Assembly (NCBI GenBank): GCA_023459275.1
Contig: JAEWVC010000052.1
Span: forward strand, 1-64,000
From: Bacillota bacterium
GTDB lineage: Bacteria; Bacillota; Clostridia; Christensenellales; Aristaeellaceae
DNA: 64,000 nucleotides
Direction of reading: 5' to 3'
This document shows, one piece after another, positions 24,263-33,543 of the stretch. Below the pieces are notes generated by a model, which ran no database searches, was not told the origin of the DNA, and was given only the letters and a program-made list of their open reading frames with translations. Both the position numbers and the translations under genes were made by a program. The stretch's first letter is position 1. Every line of letters begins with the position of its first letter.

Positions 24263-25528
24263 ATGATGAAGAGCTTTTTCAAGAAACATGTGTTAGGGTA
24301 TATTGCCATCGCAGTCGTATTCACCATGGTCGGCGCCAGCGTAACGCTGCTGGCTACCAGCGGCGGGAATGCCAGCGCGGAAACCCAGCAATTGGCAACC
24401 AAGCTGGAAGGCACCGTCACCAGCCCGTTTACCGCAGCCATCGCGGCGGTGCGTGACAGCGTTGTGGGCGTAAGCAATTACTCCAACACCAGCTACAGCA
24501 ACTTTGGCGGCCGCTTCGGCGGATTTGACTTCAGCCTGCCGGGCCGCGACAGCCAAGGCCAGGAAACGCTGCAGGCCACCGGCAGCGGCGTGGTTATCTC
24601 CAGCGACGGGTACGTGCTGACCAACTACCACGTGGTGGAGGGCTCCACCAGCGTGAAGGTCACCACCCCGGAGAAGACCTATGACGCCGAGATCATCGCC
24701 TATGACGAGGATCTGGATATCGCCGTTATTAAGGCGAAGGACCTGAAGCTGAACCCCGTTTCCCTGGGCGACAGCGACACTTTGCAGGTGGGCGACTGGG
24801 CCATCGCCATCGGCAACCCCCTTGGCACGGAGCTGGCCGGCACCACCACCGTGGGCATCGTCTCCGCGCTGAACCGTGAGATCACTTCCTACTCTACCGA
24901 TAAGTACGGTATGCGCACCGCCGGCAACGTGAACACCATGATCCAGGTGGACGCGGCCATCAACAGCGGCAACAGCGGCGGCGGCGTGTTCAACGTGCTG
25001 GGCGAATTGATCGGCATCCCCACATTGAAGTATTCCGGCAGCGCCTACAGCGGCACCACGGTGGAGGGCATCGGCATGGCCATCCCCATCAACACCGCCA
25101 AGCCCCTGATTGAAAAGGTGCTCTCCGGCCAAGCCACGGGCAACCAAAGCAATTCAGCTACCGCCACCGAGAATCCCAAGCCCCGCCTGGGCGTGTCCGT
25201 GTACACCCTGAGCCAGAGCAACAGCACCGCCGTAGCCGCTGGCAAATTGCCGGCCGGCGTGTACATCGGCGAAGTGGAAGACAATTCCCCCGCCCAGAAA
25301 GCAGGGCTTCAGGTGGCTGACATCATCGTGGAGATTGACGGCCAGCGCATGACCACCTCCACCGAAATGATCTCTTACCTCGCCGATAAAAAGGAAGGCG
25401 ATACCGTAAGCGTCAAGGTTTACCGCGTCCCCGACCTGGTGAACGCCCAGAGCACTTCCGATATCAAGGACGGGGAGTACCTGGACCTTGATGTGACCCT
25501 GGCGATCCTGGACAAAATCGCCCAATAA
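24263..25528 (+). CDS. htrA: HtrA/DegP-like membrane-anchored serine protease
   Basis: Envelope quality-control protease. 421 residues. An N-terminal membrane anchor (about 10-32) is followed by an outward-facing trypsin-like domain with triad His123 (TNYHVVEG), Asp152 (EDLDIAVI) and Ser238 (SGNSGGGVF). One PDZ domain follows at about 330-410 (GLQVADIIVEIDG). A low-complexity Ser/Gly/Phe segment (70-100) links anchor and protease. Start ATG after aaggaggg; the second codon is also ATG. A TATACT at 24229-24234 may be its -10 box. Confidence 0.95.
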   Translation: MMKSFFKKHVLGYIAIAVVFTMVGASVTLLATSGGNASAETQQLATKLEGTVTSPFTAAIAAVRDSVVGVSNYSNTSYSNFGGRFGGFDFSLPGRDSQGQETLQATGSGVVISSDGYVLTNYHVVEGSTSVKVTTPEKTYDAEIIAYDEDLDIAVIKAKDLKLNPVSLGDSDTLQVGDWAIAIGNPLGTELAGTTTVGIVSALNREITSYSTDKYGMRTAGNVNTMIQVDAAINSGNSGGGVFNVLGELIGIPTLKYSGSAYSGTTVEGIGMAIPINTAKPLIEKVLSGQATGNQSNSATATENPKPRLGVSVYTLSQSNSTAVAAGKLPAGVYIGEVEDNSPAQKAGLQVADIIVEIDGQRMTTSTEMISYLADKKEGDTVSVKVYRVPDLVNAQSTSDIKDGEYLDLDVTLAILDKIAQ

Positions 25529-25561
25529 TACCGCAGCCCCCTTCCCTTTATCCCTCATGGA

Positions 25562-25595
25562 AAAACTGCCCCCGGCTTTTGCCGGGGGCAGTTTT
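25562..25595. terminator. Terminator of htrA
   Basis: A 15-bp perfect hairpin aaaactgcccccggc / gccgggggcagtttt with a T4 loop, 34 nt after the htrA stop. Confidence 0.9.
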
Positions 25596-25724
25596 CATGC
25601 ATCCCGTTCTTTTTGCTGCTTTCAGGCATTGCTGTCAGATGGCCAAGGAAAGGCTGCAAGAATTCCCTGCCAAGCTTCCCCGCTGCCTGCCGGATGCGGC
25701 GGCCCGCCAGGCCCATGCTGTAAA

Positions 25725-25754
25725 GGCATAAGTCCCCTCCCCCCTGCATACCCT
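25725..25754 (+). promoter_or_regulatory. Predicted sigma-E promoter of spoIVA
   Basis: A -35 element GGCATAAG (25725-25732) and a -10 element CATACCCT (25747-25754) with a 14-nt spacer fit the known mother-cell sigma-E pattern (xxCATAxx / CATACAxT). spoIVA is a sigma-E gene in Bacillus subtilis. No good sigma-A promoter is seen in this gap. Confidence 0.55.
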
Positions 25755-25783
25755 TCACCAAGCGGATGCAAGGAGGGAAACCC

Positions 25784-27271
25784 ATGGATACCGGAAAGCA
25801 GTTCAATCTGTATCAGGATATTGCGGAACGCACCGGCGGCGATGTATATATCGGCGTGGTGGGCCCGCTGCGCACCGGGAAGAGCACCTTCATATCCAGG
25901 TTCATGGAGGAGTTGGTGCTGCCCCGGATGGCTGCGGGCCCCGCCAAAGACCGCCTGCAGGACGAATTGCCCCAGGGGGGGTCCGGCCGCACCATCATGA
26001 CCACCCAGCCCAAGTTTGTCCCCGGGGAAGCGGTGGAGGTTTTCCTACAGGACAGCACGCCGGTAAAGGTGAGGATGGTGGACTCGGTGGGGTACCTTGT
26101 CAAGGGTGTGCTGGGCACCACGGAGAATGAAAATATCCGTATGGTGCACACACCCTGGTTTGACCAGGATATCCCCTTTGAGCAGGCCGCGGAGATAGGC
26201 ACCCGCAAGGTGATCAACGACCACGCCACCATCGGCATGGTGGTCACCACCGACGGCACCATCACCGATATCCCAAGAAGCGCCTATGTGGACGCCGAGG
26301 AGCGGGTGGTGAAGGAGCTCAAAACGCTGGGCAAACCCTTCGTGGTGGTGCTCAACAGCGCCGCCCCGGAGGCGGCGGAGGCCGCCGCGATGCAAAAATC
26401 GCTGCAGCAAAAGTACGATGTGCCCACACTGCTGATGAATGTCAAGCAGATGACGCTTCCCGATATCCAGGGCGTGCTGGAAAAAATACTGTATGAATTC
26501 CCCCTTCGGGAAGTGCATCTCAATGTGCCCGCCTGGCTCAACGCCCTGGACACCACCCATTGGCTGGCCGCGCATGTGCTGGAAAGCGTGCAAAGCGGCG
26601 GAAAAAGCTTAAAGCGCATGCGGGACAGGGAAGTATTCGCCCACTCTTTTGACGATTCCCCCTACTCCCCCGGGCTTTTAAGCGACGGGACGGAGCTGGG
26701 CGAGGGCCGCACAAGCTTTTCCTTGCCGCTGAACGAGGGGCTGTTCAACCGGGTGCTTGGAGAGGAATGCGGGACAGAGATCAAGGGCGACGCCCACCTG
26801 CTGGCGCTGATGAAGGAGCTGGTGGCCGCCAAGGCGGAGTACGACCACGTGGCCGACGCTTTGAAAGCGGTGCGGGAAACGGGCTACGGGCTGGTAACGC
26901 CCGCCATGAACGAACTGACGCTGCAGGAGCCGGAGATCGTGCGCCAGGGCAACCGCTTCGGCGTGAAACTGAAGGCCAATGCCCCCTCCCTGCACCTGAT
27001 CCGGGTGGACATCGAAACGGAGGTCTCCCCGGTGGTGGGCACCGAAAAGCAGTCGGAGGAATTGGTGCGCTACCTGGTGGACGAATTTGAAAACGACCCG
27101 CAGCGAATCTGGAGCACCGACTTTTTCGGCAAGAGCCTCCACGACCTGGTGCGGGAGGGGCTGTCCAACAAGTTGATGCGTATGCCCGCCGACGCCAGGG
27201 AAAAGGTGCAGGAGACGCTGACCCGCATCATCAACGATGGCTCCGGCGGTATGATCTGCATCTTGCTATAA
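25784..27271 (+). CDS. spoIVA: Stage IV sporulation protein A, spore-coat morphogenetic ATPase
   Basis: Builds the basement layer of the spore coat around the forespore by ATP-driven polymerisation. 495 residues, the family length. The N-terminal Walker A GPLRTGKST is near 27-35, and the TRAFAC-type segment MTTQPKFVP and VDSVGYLVKG follow. The C-terminus ends GGMICILL, like the membrane-facing end of family members. ATG after aaggaggg. Its presence is the strongest evidence that the organism forms endospores. Confidence 0.97.
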   Translation: MDTGKQFNLYQDIAERTGGDVYIGVVGPLRTGKSTFISRFMEELVLPRMAAGPAKDRLQDELPQGGSGRTIMTTQPKFVPGEAVEVFLQDSTPVKVRMVDSVGYLVKGVLGTTENENIRMVHTPWFDQDIPFEQAAEIGTRKVINDHATIGMVVTTDGTITDIPRSAYVDAEERVVKELKTLGKPFVVVLNSAAPEAAEAAAMQKSLQQKYDVPTLLMNVKQMTLPDIQGVLEKILYEFPLREVHLNVPAWLNALDTTHWLAAHVLESVQSGGKSLKRMRDREVFAHSFDDSPYSPGLLSDGTELGEGRTSFSLPLNEGLFNRVLGEECGTEIKGDAHLLALMKELVAAKAEYDHVADALKAVRETGYGLVTPAMNELTLQEPEIVRQGNRFGVKLKANAPSLHLIRVDIETEVSPVVGTEKQSEELVRYLVDEFENDPQRIWSTDFFGKSLHDLVREGLSNKLMRMPADAREKVQETLTRIINDGSGGMICILL

Positions 27272-27274
27272 AGC

Positions 27275-27299
27275 AAAGGGCCGGCGTTGCCGGCCCTTT
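27275..27299. terminator. Terminator of spoIVA
   Basis: A 10-bp hairpin aaagggccgg / ccggcccttt just past the stop codon. Confidence 0.8.
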
Positions 27300-27304
27300 A
27301 CGCA

Positions 27305-27475
27305 TCGAAAAAGTGGCATTGCCACTTTTTCGAGTTTTTCCCTCGCTGCACTGCAATACCTACGGGTTTGCGGCCGTTTGCTCGGGCAAGGAAGGAATTT
27401 CTTCGAAATTCCTGCGAAAATCGCCGCGTATGTAGCCGATTTTCGATCTGCAATTGGAGGACTGCGGGTCCCTCC
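27305..27475. repeat. Structured intergenic repeat, family A, copy 2
   Basis: Second copy of the element at 21769-21943. It has the same leading hairpin (27305-27333), the same ggaatttc-ttc-gaaattcc palindrome and gattttcg dyad, and is then joined to a family B fragment. The whole 27272-27665 gap (394 nt) is terminator plus repeat DNA. Its last part, aaatgac-gatg-gtcattt-like near 27638-27655, is a weak possible terminator for the ggt operon on the minus strand. Confidence 0.8.
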
Positions 27476-27490
27476 GGCCCAATCGCCGCC

Positions 27491-27533
27491 ATGCGAACGG
27501 CAGTGAAGCAGGGTGACGATTGAGCCAGATGGG
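27491..27533. repeat. Dispersed intergenic repeat, family B, partial copy
   Basis: The 43 nt gcgaacggcagtga...gattgagccagatggg match the 3' ends of 10341-10453 and 36996-37106. It directly follows family A DNA, suggesting both may belong to one larger element. Confidence 0.65.
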
Positions 27534-27665
27534 AAGCGAAGCAAACATTCCTTACGCTTTTTGCCGACCGTGAGCCTGTACCGCTTAAGCATCGCGCAGA
27601 GCGGTACATAGGCAAACAGGCAAAAAGTGCGCTTCGCAAAATGACGATGTCATTTTTGCTAAATA

Positions 27666-29285
27666 TCAGTAGCACGCGATATTGCTGTCCGTGCGCTTCT
27701 CCGTGCCGCCGATGAGTGTTCCCTCCGGCCCGCGCAGGATCATCTGCCCCCGGCCGAAAGCCACGCTGTCCAGCGCCACTTCCACCTTGTGGCCCTTTGC
27801 GGCAAGCTGCTTGGCGATCTCGTTGGAGAAAGCGTCCTCCACCAGGAAGTGGCCTTCCCGCATCCATTGCCAGCGGGGCGCATCCAGGGCCTGCTGGGGG
27901 TTCATATGGAAATCGATCAGGTTCATGGCCACCTGCACGTGGCCCTGGGGCTGCATGTAGCCGCCCATGACACCGAAGGGGCCCACCGCTTCCCCATCCT
28001 TCAGAAGGAAGCCGGGGATGATGGTGTGGTACGACTTTTTCCTTGGCATCAGGCAGTTGGCCTCCTTGGCGTCAAGGGAAAAATCATGGCCCCGGTTTTG
28101 CAGGCTGATGCCCGTGCCCCTAACCACCATGCCGGAACCGAAGCCCATGTAATTGCTCTGGATGAAGGACACCATGTTGCCCTCCCCGTCCGCCGCGCAG
28201 AAGTACACCGTCCCGCTTTTGGGCGGCGTGCCCGGGGCGGGCGTTTTGGCCATTTCGCCGATCTCCATCGCCCGTTGCGCCCCGTAGGCGGGTGCCAGCA
28301 GGTCGTGATAATCAAGGGCCATGGCTTTGGGATCGGTCACGTAGTGCAGCCCGTCGGCGAAAGCCAGCTTCATGGCTTCCCACTGCTTGTGGAAGGTATC
28401 TGCGCATTCCCGCTGCGGAAAGGAGAATTCCTTTAATATGTTCAGCGCCATCAGTGCCACAATTCCCTGGCCGTTGGGCGGGATCTCGCACACCTCATAG
28501 CCCCTGTAATTGACTTTTATGGGTTCCACCCAGCTTACGTCGTACTCCGAAAAGTCCTCCGCGCAGTAGTACCCGCCAAATTCCCGGCTGTCCGAAACGA
28601 TGCGTTCCGCCAGGCTGCCCCTGTAAAACTCCTCCGCATAGGAGGCGCCGATCTTTTCCAGGGTATCGGCATGGTTGGGAAGCTTCACAAGGCTCCCCGC
28701 CCCGGGGGCTTCCCCGTTGGGGGCGAAGGTTTTGAACCATTCCGCAAATTCCGGCCTGCCCTTCATACGGCTGTAGCGGGAAAGTGCCAGTTTCCACATT
28801 CTAGAAAGATTTGGAGACGCGGGGTAGCCGTACCGGGCGTAATCCACAGCGGGAGCCAAGGCTTCCGAAAGGGAAAGCCTGCCAAAGCGGCGGCTCAGCG
28901 CCGCCCAGGCTTTAGGCGCGCCGGGCACCATGGTGGGCGTCCAGCCGTAGGTGGGCATTTTCCCGCCCTCGGGGCTTTGCGCCAGTACCTTTTCCATGGA
29001 AATATCCCTGGGCGACCAGCCGCTGCCATTGAGACCGTAGAGCTTTTTGTCCTTTTCGATCCAAACCAGGGCAAAGGCGTCGCTGCCGATGCCGTTGGCC
29101 GTGGGCTCCGCCACAGTCAGCGCGGCGGCGGTAGCCACGGCGGCATCCGCGGCGTTTCCGCCCTTTCGCAGCACGGAAAGCCCCGCGGCGGAAGCCTGGG
29201 GCGACGAGGCGGCCACCATGCCGCGGTTGGCATAGACGGGATACCGGATAGACGCATAGGGCACGAACGTAGGATCAAACTTCAT
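27666..29285 (-). CDS. ggt: Gamma-glutamyltransferase family protein
   Basis: N-terminal nucleophile hydrolase expected to cleave gamma-glutamyl amides such as glutathione. 539 residues. The self-processing threonine is Thr359 in SGTVYFCAADGEGN; this segment has V-Y-F-C where classical enzymes have T-H-F/Y-S, as in divergent GGT-like acylases. N-terminal GMVAASSPQASAAG and KGGNAADAAVA are typical. No signal peptide, so it should be cytosolic. The ATG overlaps the stop of the upstream ABC ATPase (ATGA), so it is the last gene of a peptide-import operon: import then hydrolysis of a gamma-glutamyl peptide is a reasonable inference. Confidence 0.9.
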   Translation of the reverse strand: MKFDPTFVPYASIRYPVYANRGMVAASSPQASAAGLSVLRKGGNAADAAVATAAALTVAEPTANGIGSDAFALVWIEKDKKLYGLNGSGWSPRDISMEKVLAQSPEGGKMPTYGWTPTMVPGAPKAWAALSRRFGRLSLSEALAPAVDYARYGYPASPNLSRMWKLALSRYSRMKGRPEFAEWFKTFAPNGEAPGAGSLVKLPNHADTLEKIGASYAEEFYRGSLAERIVSDSREFGGYYCAEDFSEYDVSWVEPIKVNYRGYEVCEIPPNGQGIVALMALNILKEFSFPQRECADTFHKQWEAMKLAFADGLHYVTDPKAMALDYHDLLAPAYGAQRAMEIGEMAKTPAPGTPPKSGTVYFCAADGEGNMVSFIQSNYMGFGSGMVVRGTGISLQNRGHDFSLDAKEANCLMPRKKSYHTIIPGFLLKDGEAVGPFGVMGGYMQPQGHVQVAMNLIDFHMNPQQALDAPRWQWMREGHFLVEDAFSNEIAKQLAAKGHKVEVALDSVAFGRGQMILRGPEGTLIGGTEKRTDSNIACY

Positions 29286-30835
29286 GGCATTTCCTCCTGC
29301 GGCGGTGTTGTTTTTGCGGGATGCAGGAAGCAGGCGGCATAATGCCCCGGCTCCGTTTCCACAAGGGGCGGTTTCTTTTCCTTGCACACGTCCATACACT
29401 TGGAGCAGCGGGTGTGGAAGGGGCAGCCCTTGGGCGGCTTCAACGCGCTGGGCACCTCGCCCTCCAACGCCTTCTCCTCCGTATCCCGGTCCCGGACCAC
29501 GGGCCGCGGCACAGCGTCCAACAGGGAAATGGTATAGGGGTGCTGCGGGTTGTGGAACAGCGTTTTACTGTCCGCCAGCTCGCACACATTGCCCAGGTAC
29601 ATTACCAGGATGCGGTCGCAGAAGTATTTCACCACGCCCAGGTCATGGGTGATGAACAAATACGTTAATTGCTTCGCCCTGCTCAAACTGTTGAGCAGCT
29701 CCAGAATCTGCGCCTGCACCGACACATCCAGCGCGGAGACGGATTCGTCCAGCACCACAAACTTGGGGTTCAGCGCGATAGCCCGGGCGATGCCCACCCG
29801 CTGTTTCTGCCCGCCGCTTAACGCGTGGGGGTAGGAATAATAATGCTCACGCTTTAGGCCCACCTGCTCAAGAAGCGTCATCGTCCGTTCCTTGCGCACC
29901 TGCGGCCCGTCCGAGGTGTTGATCCTGAACACTTCTTCAATGGCCTTGCCCACCGACTGCCTGGGGTCCAGGCTGGCCGCCGGGTCCTGGAAGATCATCT
30001 GCATATCGTGGCGGAGCGCGCGCATCTCCCGGACAGTGAGCTTGCCCAGGTTGATGCCCGTCTCATAATTGCCGTCCAGCTTCTTTTGATAGGCCGGATC
30101 ATGGCACAGCTCCGTAATGGCGCAGGTATATTTCCCTCTATATTCGAAAGCTTTCTGGCGAAAGCCCCTCGCTTCCTCCATACAGGCTTCGGCTTGCTTG
30201 TTAAGTTTATCAACCTGCCTGTCAAGCTCCGTATCTGTTTTTTCTAAAATACGGTTCTGCTCCTGTTCGGCCTCCAGGCGGGCACGGGCCGACAGCGCCT
30301 CGTGGGCTTTCAAAAAGGCAGTGTGGCTTTTCAAAAACAGGCTTTGGACTTCCGGAAGCTTTTCGCTCAAAATCAGGGAGCCCGCCGTCCTGGAGCCCTC
30401 CCGCAATTGCCGGGAAGCCTCCTTGCGGTATTCCTTCGATTTGGCTTCCAGCCTGGCGACCGCCGCTTCATCCGGCTGCCCCTTGGCCTTCAGCGCCTCT
30501 ATCTCCCGGTCTGTCTTCAGGGAGCCGGCATAAGCCTCCCTGGCTTTCCGCTGGTATTCGGGCAGCTTTTGGATCTCTTTCCGCAGATATTTGGGCGCCA
30601 TGCTTTCCGGCTTGATGCCGTAATAGATGCAGGCGCCGCTGGTTTGCGGGTATAGTTGCAGGATCACGCGGCCAAGGGTGGATTTACCGCAGCCGGATTC
30701 CCCCACCACGCCGAACTTTTCGCCCTCGTAAATGGTGAAGCTCACGTCCTCCAGCGCCTTGATGCTGACGCCGCGCTTCAGTACAAAGTATTTCTTCAGC
30801 TTTTTCAATTCCAGGATGGGTGCCTTTTCGCTCAT
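29282..30835 (-). CDS. OppF-type ABC ATPase with a long internal insertion
   Basis: ATP-binding subunit of the peptide importer, 517 residues against about 320-330 for usual OppF/DppF. Walker A GESGCGKS is at 45-52, but the Q-loop (MIFQDP, Gln283) comes over 230 residues later. Residues about 74-262 are an extra, Lys/Glu/Ala-rich, largely helical and coiled-coil-like segment. The signature LSGGQKQRVGIARA, Walker B and FITHDLGVV H-loop are intact. The C-terminal oligopeptide-binding region has cysteines (CPFHTRCSKCMDVC) that in related proteins bind an iron-sulfur cluster. ATG overlaps the oppD-like stop by 4 nt. Confidence 0.93.
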   Translation of the reverse strand: MSEKAPILELKKLKKYFVLKRGVSIKALEDVSFTIYEGEKFGVVGESGCGKSTLGRVILQLYPQTSGACIYYGIKPESMAPKYLRKEIQKLPEYQRKAREAYAGSLKTDREIEALKAKGQPDEAAVARLEAKSKEYRKEASRQLREGSRTAGSLILSEKLPEVQSLFLKSHTAFLKAHEALSARARLEAEQEQNRILEKTDTELDRQVDKLNKQAEACMEEARGFRQKAFEYRGKYTCAITELCHDPAYQKKLDGNYETGINLGKLTVREMRALRHDMQMIFQDPAASLDPRQSVGKAIEEVFRINTSDGPQVRKERTMTLLEQVGLKREHYYSYPHALSGGQKQRVGIARAIALNPKFVVLDESVSALDVSVQAQILELLNSLSRAKQLTYLFITHDLGVVKYFCDRILVMYLGNVCELADSKTLFHNPQHPYTISLLDAVPRPVVRDRDTEEKALEGEVPSALKPPKGCPFHTRCSKCMDVCKEKKPPLVETEPGHYAACFLHPAKTTPPQEEMP

Positions 30836-31806
30836 TTGCCGGCCTCCTCCACCATATGGCAGCAGACGAAATGCCCCGCCTCGTACTCGATCTCCCGCGG
30901 TACCTCTTTCCTGCACCGCTCCATGGCATATTTGCACCTGGGATGGAATCTGCAGCCGGGAATATCCTCCGTGAGGTTCGGGAATGTGCCGGGGATGGCC
31001 TGGATCTGAAAATCATCGTCGTCCACGTTGGGGACGGCGTTCATAAGCCCGATGGTGTAGGGATGGCGCGGATGATTGAAGATGTCGGCCACGCGGCCCT
31101 CCTCCACCTTTCGCCCGGAATAGAGGATCACCACCCGGTCGGCGATCTCCGCCACTACGCCCAATGCGTGGGTGATGAACAGGATACCCGCGTTGATCTC
31201 ATTTTTCAGGGATTTCAAGAGCAGCAGCACCTGCTTTTGAATGGTCACGTCCAGCGCCGTGGTGGGTTCGTCGGCAATGAGCAGGCTGGGCTTGACGGTC
31301 AGTACCATGGCGATCATGATCCTCTGCCGCAGCCCGCCGGAAAGCTGGAAGGGAAACTGCCGCATGCGCTCCTCGGGATTAGCGATGCCCACACGGTCAA
31401 GGTACCCCACGGCCACCTTCCGCGCCTCCGCCTTGGATAGCCCCTTGTGGTGGCGCAGCCCCTCAGTAAGCTGGAAACCGATGGTGAGCAGGGGGTTCAG
31501 GGCGGTCATGGGCTCCTGAAAGATCATGCCCATCTTTTTGCCGCGGACCTGGTTGCGCTGCTTCTTGGTCATGCCGGTCAATTCGGCGCCGTCCAGCTTG
31601 ATGCTGCCGGACACCACCCGCCCGTTCAGCGGCAGCAGGTCCATCACGGCCAAGGTACTCACGCTCTTGCCGCAGCCGCTTTCGCCAACCATGCACAGCG
31701 TTTCGCCCCGCCCGATATGGAAAGAGATGCCGCGAAGCACCTGGTATTCCTTCTGCCCGATGCGAAAGGTTGTGACAAGATCTTTGACTTCCAGGACCTT
31801 CTCCAT
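30832..31806 (-). CDS. OppD/DppD-type ABC transporter ATPase
   Basis: First ATPase subunit of the importer, 324 residues, usual length. Walker A GESGCGKS, Q-loop MIFQEP, signature LSGGLRQRIMIAM and Walker B LLIADEPTTALD are all present. In the H-loop the sequence is THALGVV rather than the usual THDLGVV; the His is kept. C-terminal CRFHPRCKYAMERC matches the oligopeptide-transporter C-terminal domain. It overlaps the OppF-like gene by 4 nt. Confidence 0.95.
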   Translation of the reverse strand: MEKVLEVKDLVTTFRIGQKEYQVLRGISFHIGRGETLCMVGESGCGKSVSTLAVMDLLPLNGRVVSGSIKLDGAELTGMTKKQRNQVRGKKMGMIFQEPMTALNPLLTIGFQLTEGLRHHKGLSKAEARKVAVGYLDRVGIANPEERMRQFPFQLSGGLRQRIMIAMVLTVKPSLLIADEPTTALDVTIQKQVLLLLKSLKNEINAGILFITHALGVVAEIADRVVILYSGRKVEEGRVADIFNHPRHPYTIGLMNAVPNVDDDDFQIQAIPGTFPNLTEDIPGCRFHPRCKYAMERCRKEVPREIEYEAGHFVCCHMVEEAGK

Positions 31807-31928
31807 GACCGGTGCCCGCCTTCCTTGGTAAAGTGGATGAGCGCAGGCGCGGGCAGGCGGCTATTGTACAGCCTGCCCGCGGCACTGCGCACGAACTGTT
31901 GCTTGATGGGGCTGTCCGCCCGTTTGAG

Positions 31929-33473
31929 TTACTTGATGGTGATGTCGTTGAGGTAGAACGTGCCGTCCACGCCGCGCATCACGCCTTCATAGGCGCTGTT
32001 GAAAGCGAACAGGTTCACGGCGTTGTACACGGGCACTACGTAGGCTTCGTCCAAAAGGATCTTGTTGGCGGCTTCCAGCTTCTCGGTGCGCACCGCCGTG
32101 TCGGACGTGGTTTTGCCTTCCAGGACCAACTGGTCAAAGGCCGCGTCGTTGATGCGGTTGCGCTGGCTGCTCTTGACAGATTCCCAGTTGGGCTCCAGCA
32201 GCTCCGTGCCGTCGCGGGTCACGTTGGACCAGGCCGCCAGGGTGATGTCAAAACGGTTGTCCAGCTTGCTCTCGGTAAGCCAGGCCGACCAGTCGATGGT
32301 CTCGATCTGCACGTTGTTGAAGCCGGCTTCCTGGAGGTTGGACTGGAAATACTCGCCCAGGGGCACGTACACCGGCGTGCTGGGGACAAGGAACTTGATG
32401 GGTTCGTCGGCCCAGCCGTTCGCCGCTACGAGTTCCTTGGCGCCTTCCGGATCATAGGGATAGCCGAAGCTCTCGGCGGCCTCTGTATAACCGAACACGT
32501 TGGGGCCGATGACGCTGGCGGAATGGCTGGCATAGCCTTCCATGACGTAATCGGTGTAGCCCTGGGTATCCAGCGCCTTGGCGATAGCGGTGCGGAAGTC
32601 CTTGTTGGCCATGAGGGGGTTCACATAGGAGGTGGGCCGGAGCGCCACGTACACCACCTGGGCCGCGGGGGACTGCATGAAGGTCACGTTGGGCATCGCC
32701 TCCACCCGGGGGATCTGCTGCACGGACACATTGGGCATGAAGTCGGCCTCGCCGTTCTCCAGGCGGGCGATGGCGGTGGATTCCTCGGAGATGATGGTCA
32801 TGGTTACGTTCTTGATGGCCGGCGCGCCGCCCCAGTACTCTTCATTGGCGGCCAGCACCACATTGGAGCCGGAGACGGAGCTGACAAACTTGTAGGGGCC
32901 GGTGCCCACGGGGGCGACCATCAGGTCCTGGGCGGCCTGGGCCGTGGGGGACACGATGGCAGAGTTGGTGTGGGCCAGCTTGGCCAGCAGCACGCCGTCC
33001 TCATAGGAAAGGTTCAGGCGGATGGTGTAGTCGTCCAGCACATCCATGGTGTCAATGGAAGCCACGATGGAGGCGCGGGCGGAACCGAAGGCCGGATCCT
33101 TGATGAGGCTGAAGGTATACTTTACGGCATCGGCGTTAAACGGGGTGCCATCCTGGAATTTGACGCCCTGGCGCAGCTTGATGGTGGCGGACATGCCGTC
33201 CTCGCTGAACTCGGGCAGGGCTTCCGCCAGCAGGCAGATGTAGCTTCCGTCGGGAGCGATGCGGTAGAGCGTCTCGTAGATCTGGGCGTTGACATAGGTG
33301 GAGGCCGCGTCGTTGGTGCGCAGCGGGTCAAAACCCGTGAAGGGAGCGGTGAGGGCGATGTTGAACATTTTGTCCGCGGAAGCCGCAAACGCAACGTTGC
33401 CAAGAGACAGAGCGGCGAGCATCACCAGCGTCAGAACAAGAGCCAAAGGTCTTTTCAGGTGCGTTCCTTTCAT
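31929..33473 (-). CDS. Peptide-type ABC substrate-binding protein (SBP family 5)
   Basis: Extracellular receptor of the importer, 514 residues. Signal peptide about 1-31 (LALVLTLVMLAALSLGNVAFA). There is no cysteine in it, hence no lipobox, which is unusual for a receptor in a single-membrane bacterium. The mature part has the family 5 pattern (LRQGVKFQDGTPFNADAVKYTF near 100). The order permease-permease-receptor-ATPase-ATPase-ggt, with short gaps, marks one operon. The ligand is not evident; gamma-glutamyl peptides are suggested only by the ggt gene. Confidence 0.93.
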   Translation of the reverse strand: MKGTHLKRPLALVLTLVMLAALSLGNVAFAASADKMFNIALTAPFTGFDPLRTNDAASTYVNAQIYETLYRIAPDGSYICLLAEALPEFSEDGMSATIKLRQGVKFQDGTPFNADAVKYTFSLIKDPAFGSARASIVASIDTMDVLDDYTIRLNLSYEDGVLLAKLAHTNSAIVSPTAQAAQDLMVAPVGTGPYKFVSSVSGSNVVLAANEEYWGGAPAIKNVTMTIISEESTAIARLENGEADFMPNVSVQQIPRVEAMPNVTFMQSPAAQVVYVALRPTSYVNPLMANKDFRTAIAKALDTQGYTDYVMEGYASHSASVIGPNVFGYTEAAESFGYPYDPEGAKELVAANGWADEPIKFLVPSTPVYVPLGEYFQSNLQEAGFNNVQIETIDWSAWLTESKLDNRFDITLAAWSNVTRDGTELLEPNWESVKSSQRNRINDAAFDQLVLEGKTTSDTAVRTEKLEAANKILLDEAYVVPVYNAVNLFAFNSAYEGVMRGVDGTFYLNDITIK

Positions 33474-33543
33474 TTCCGATACTCCTTATCCATAATATTA
33501 TCACAACCCTTCGCACCGGCGGAAAGGGTGTAATGCGTTTGGG

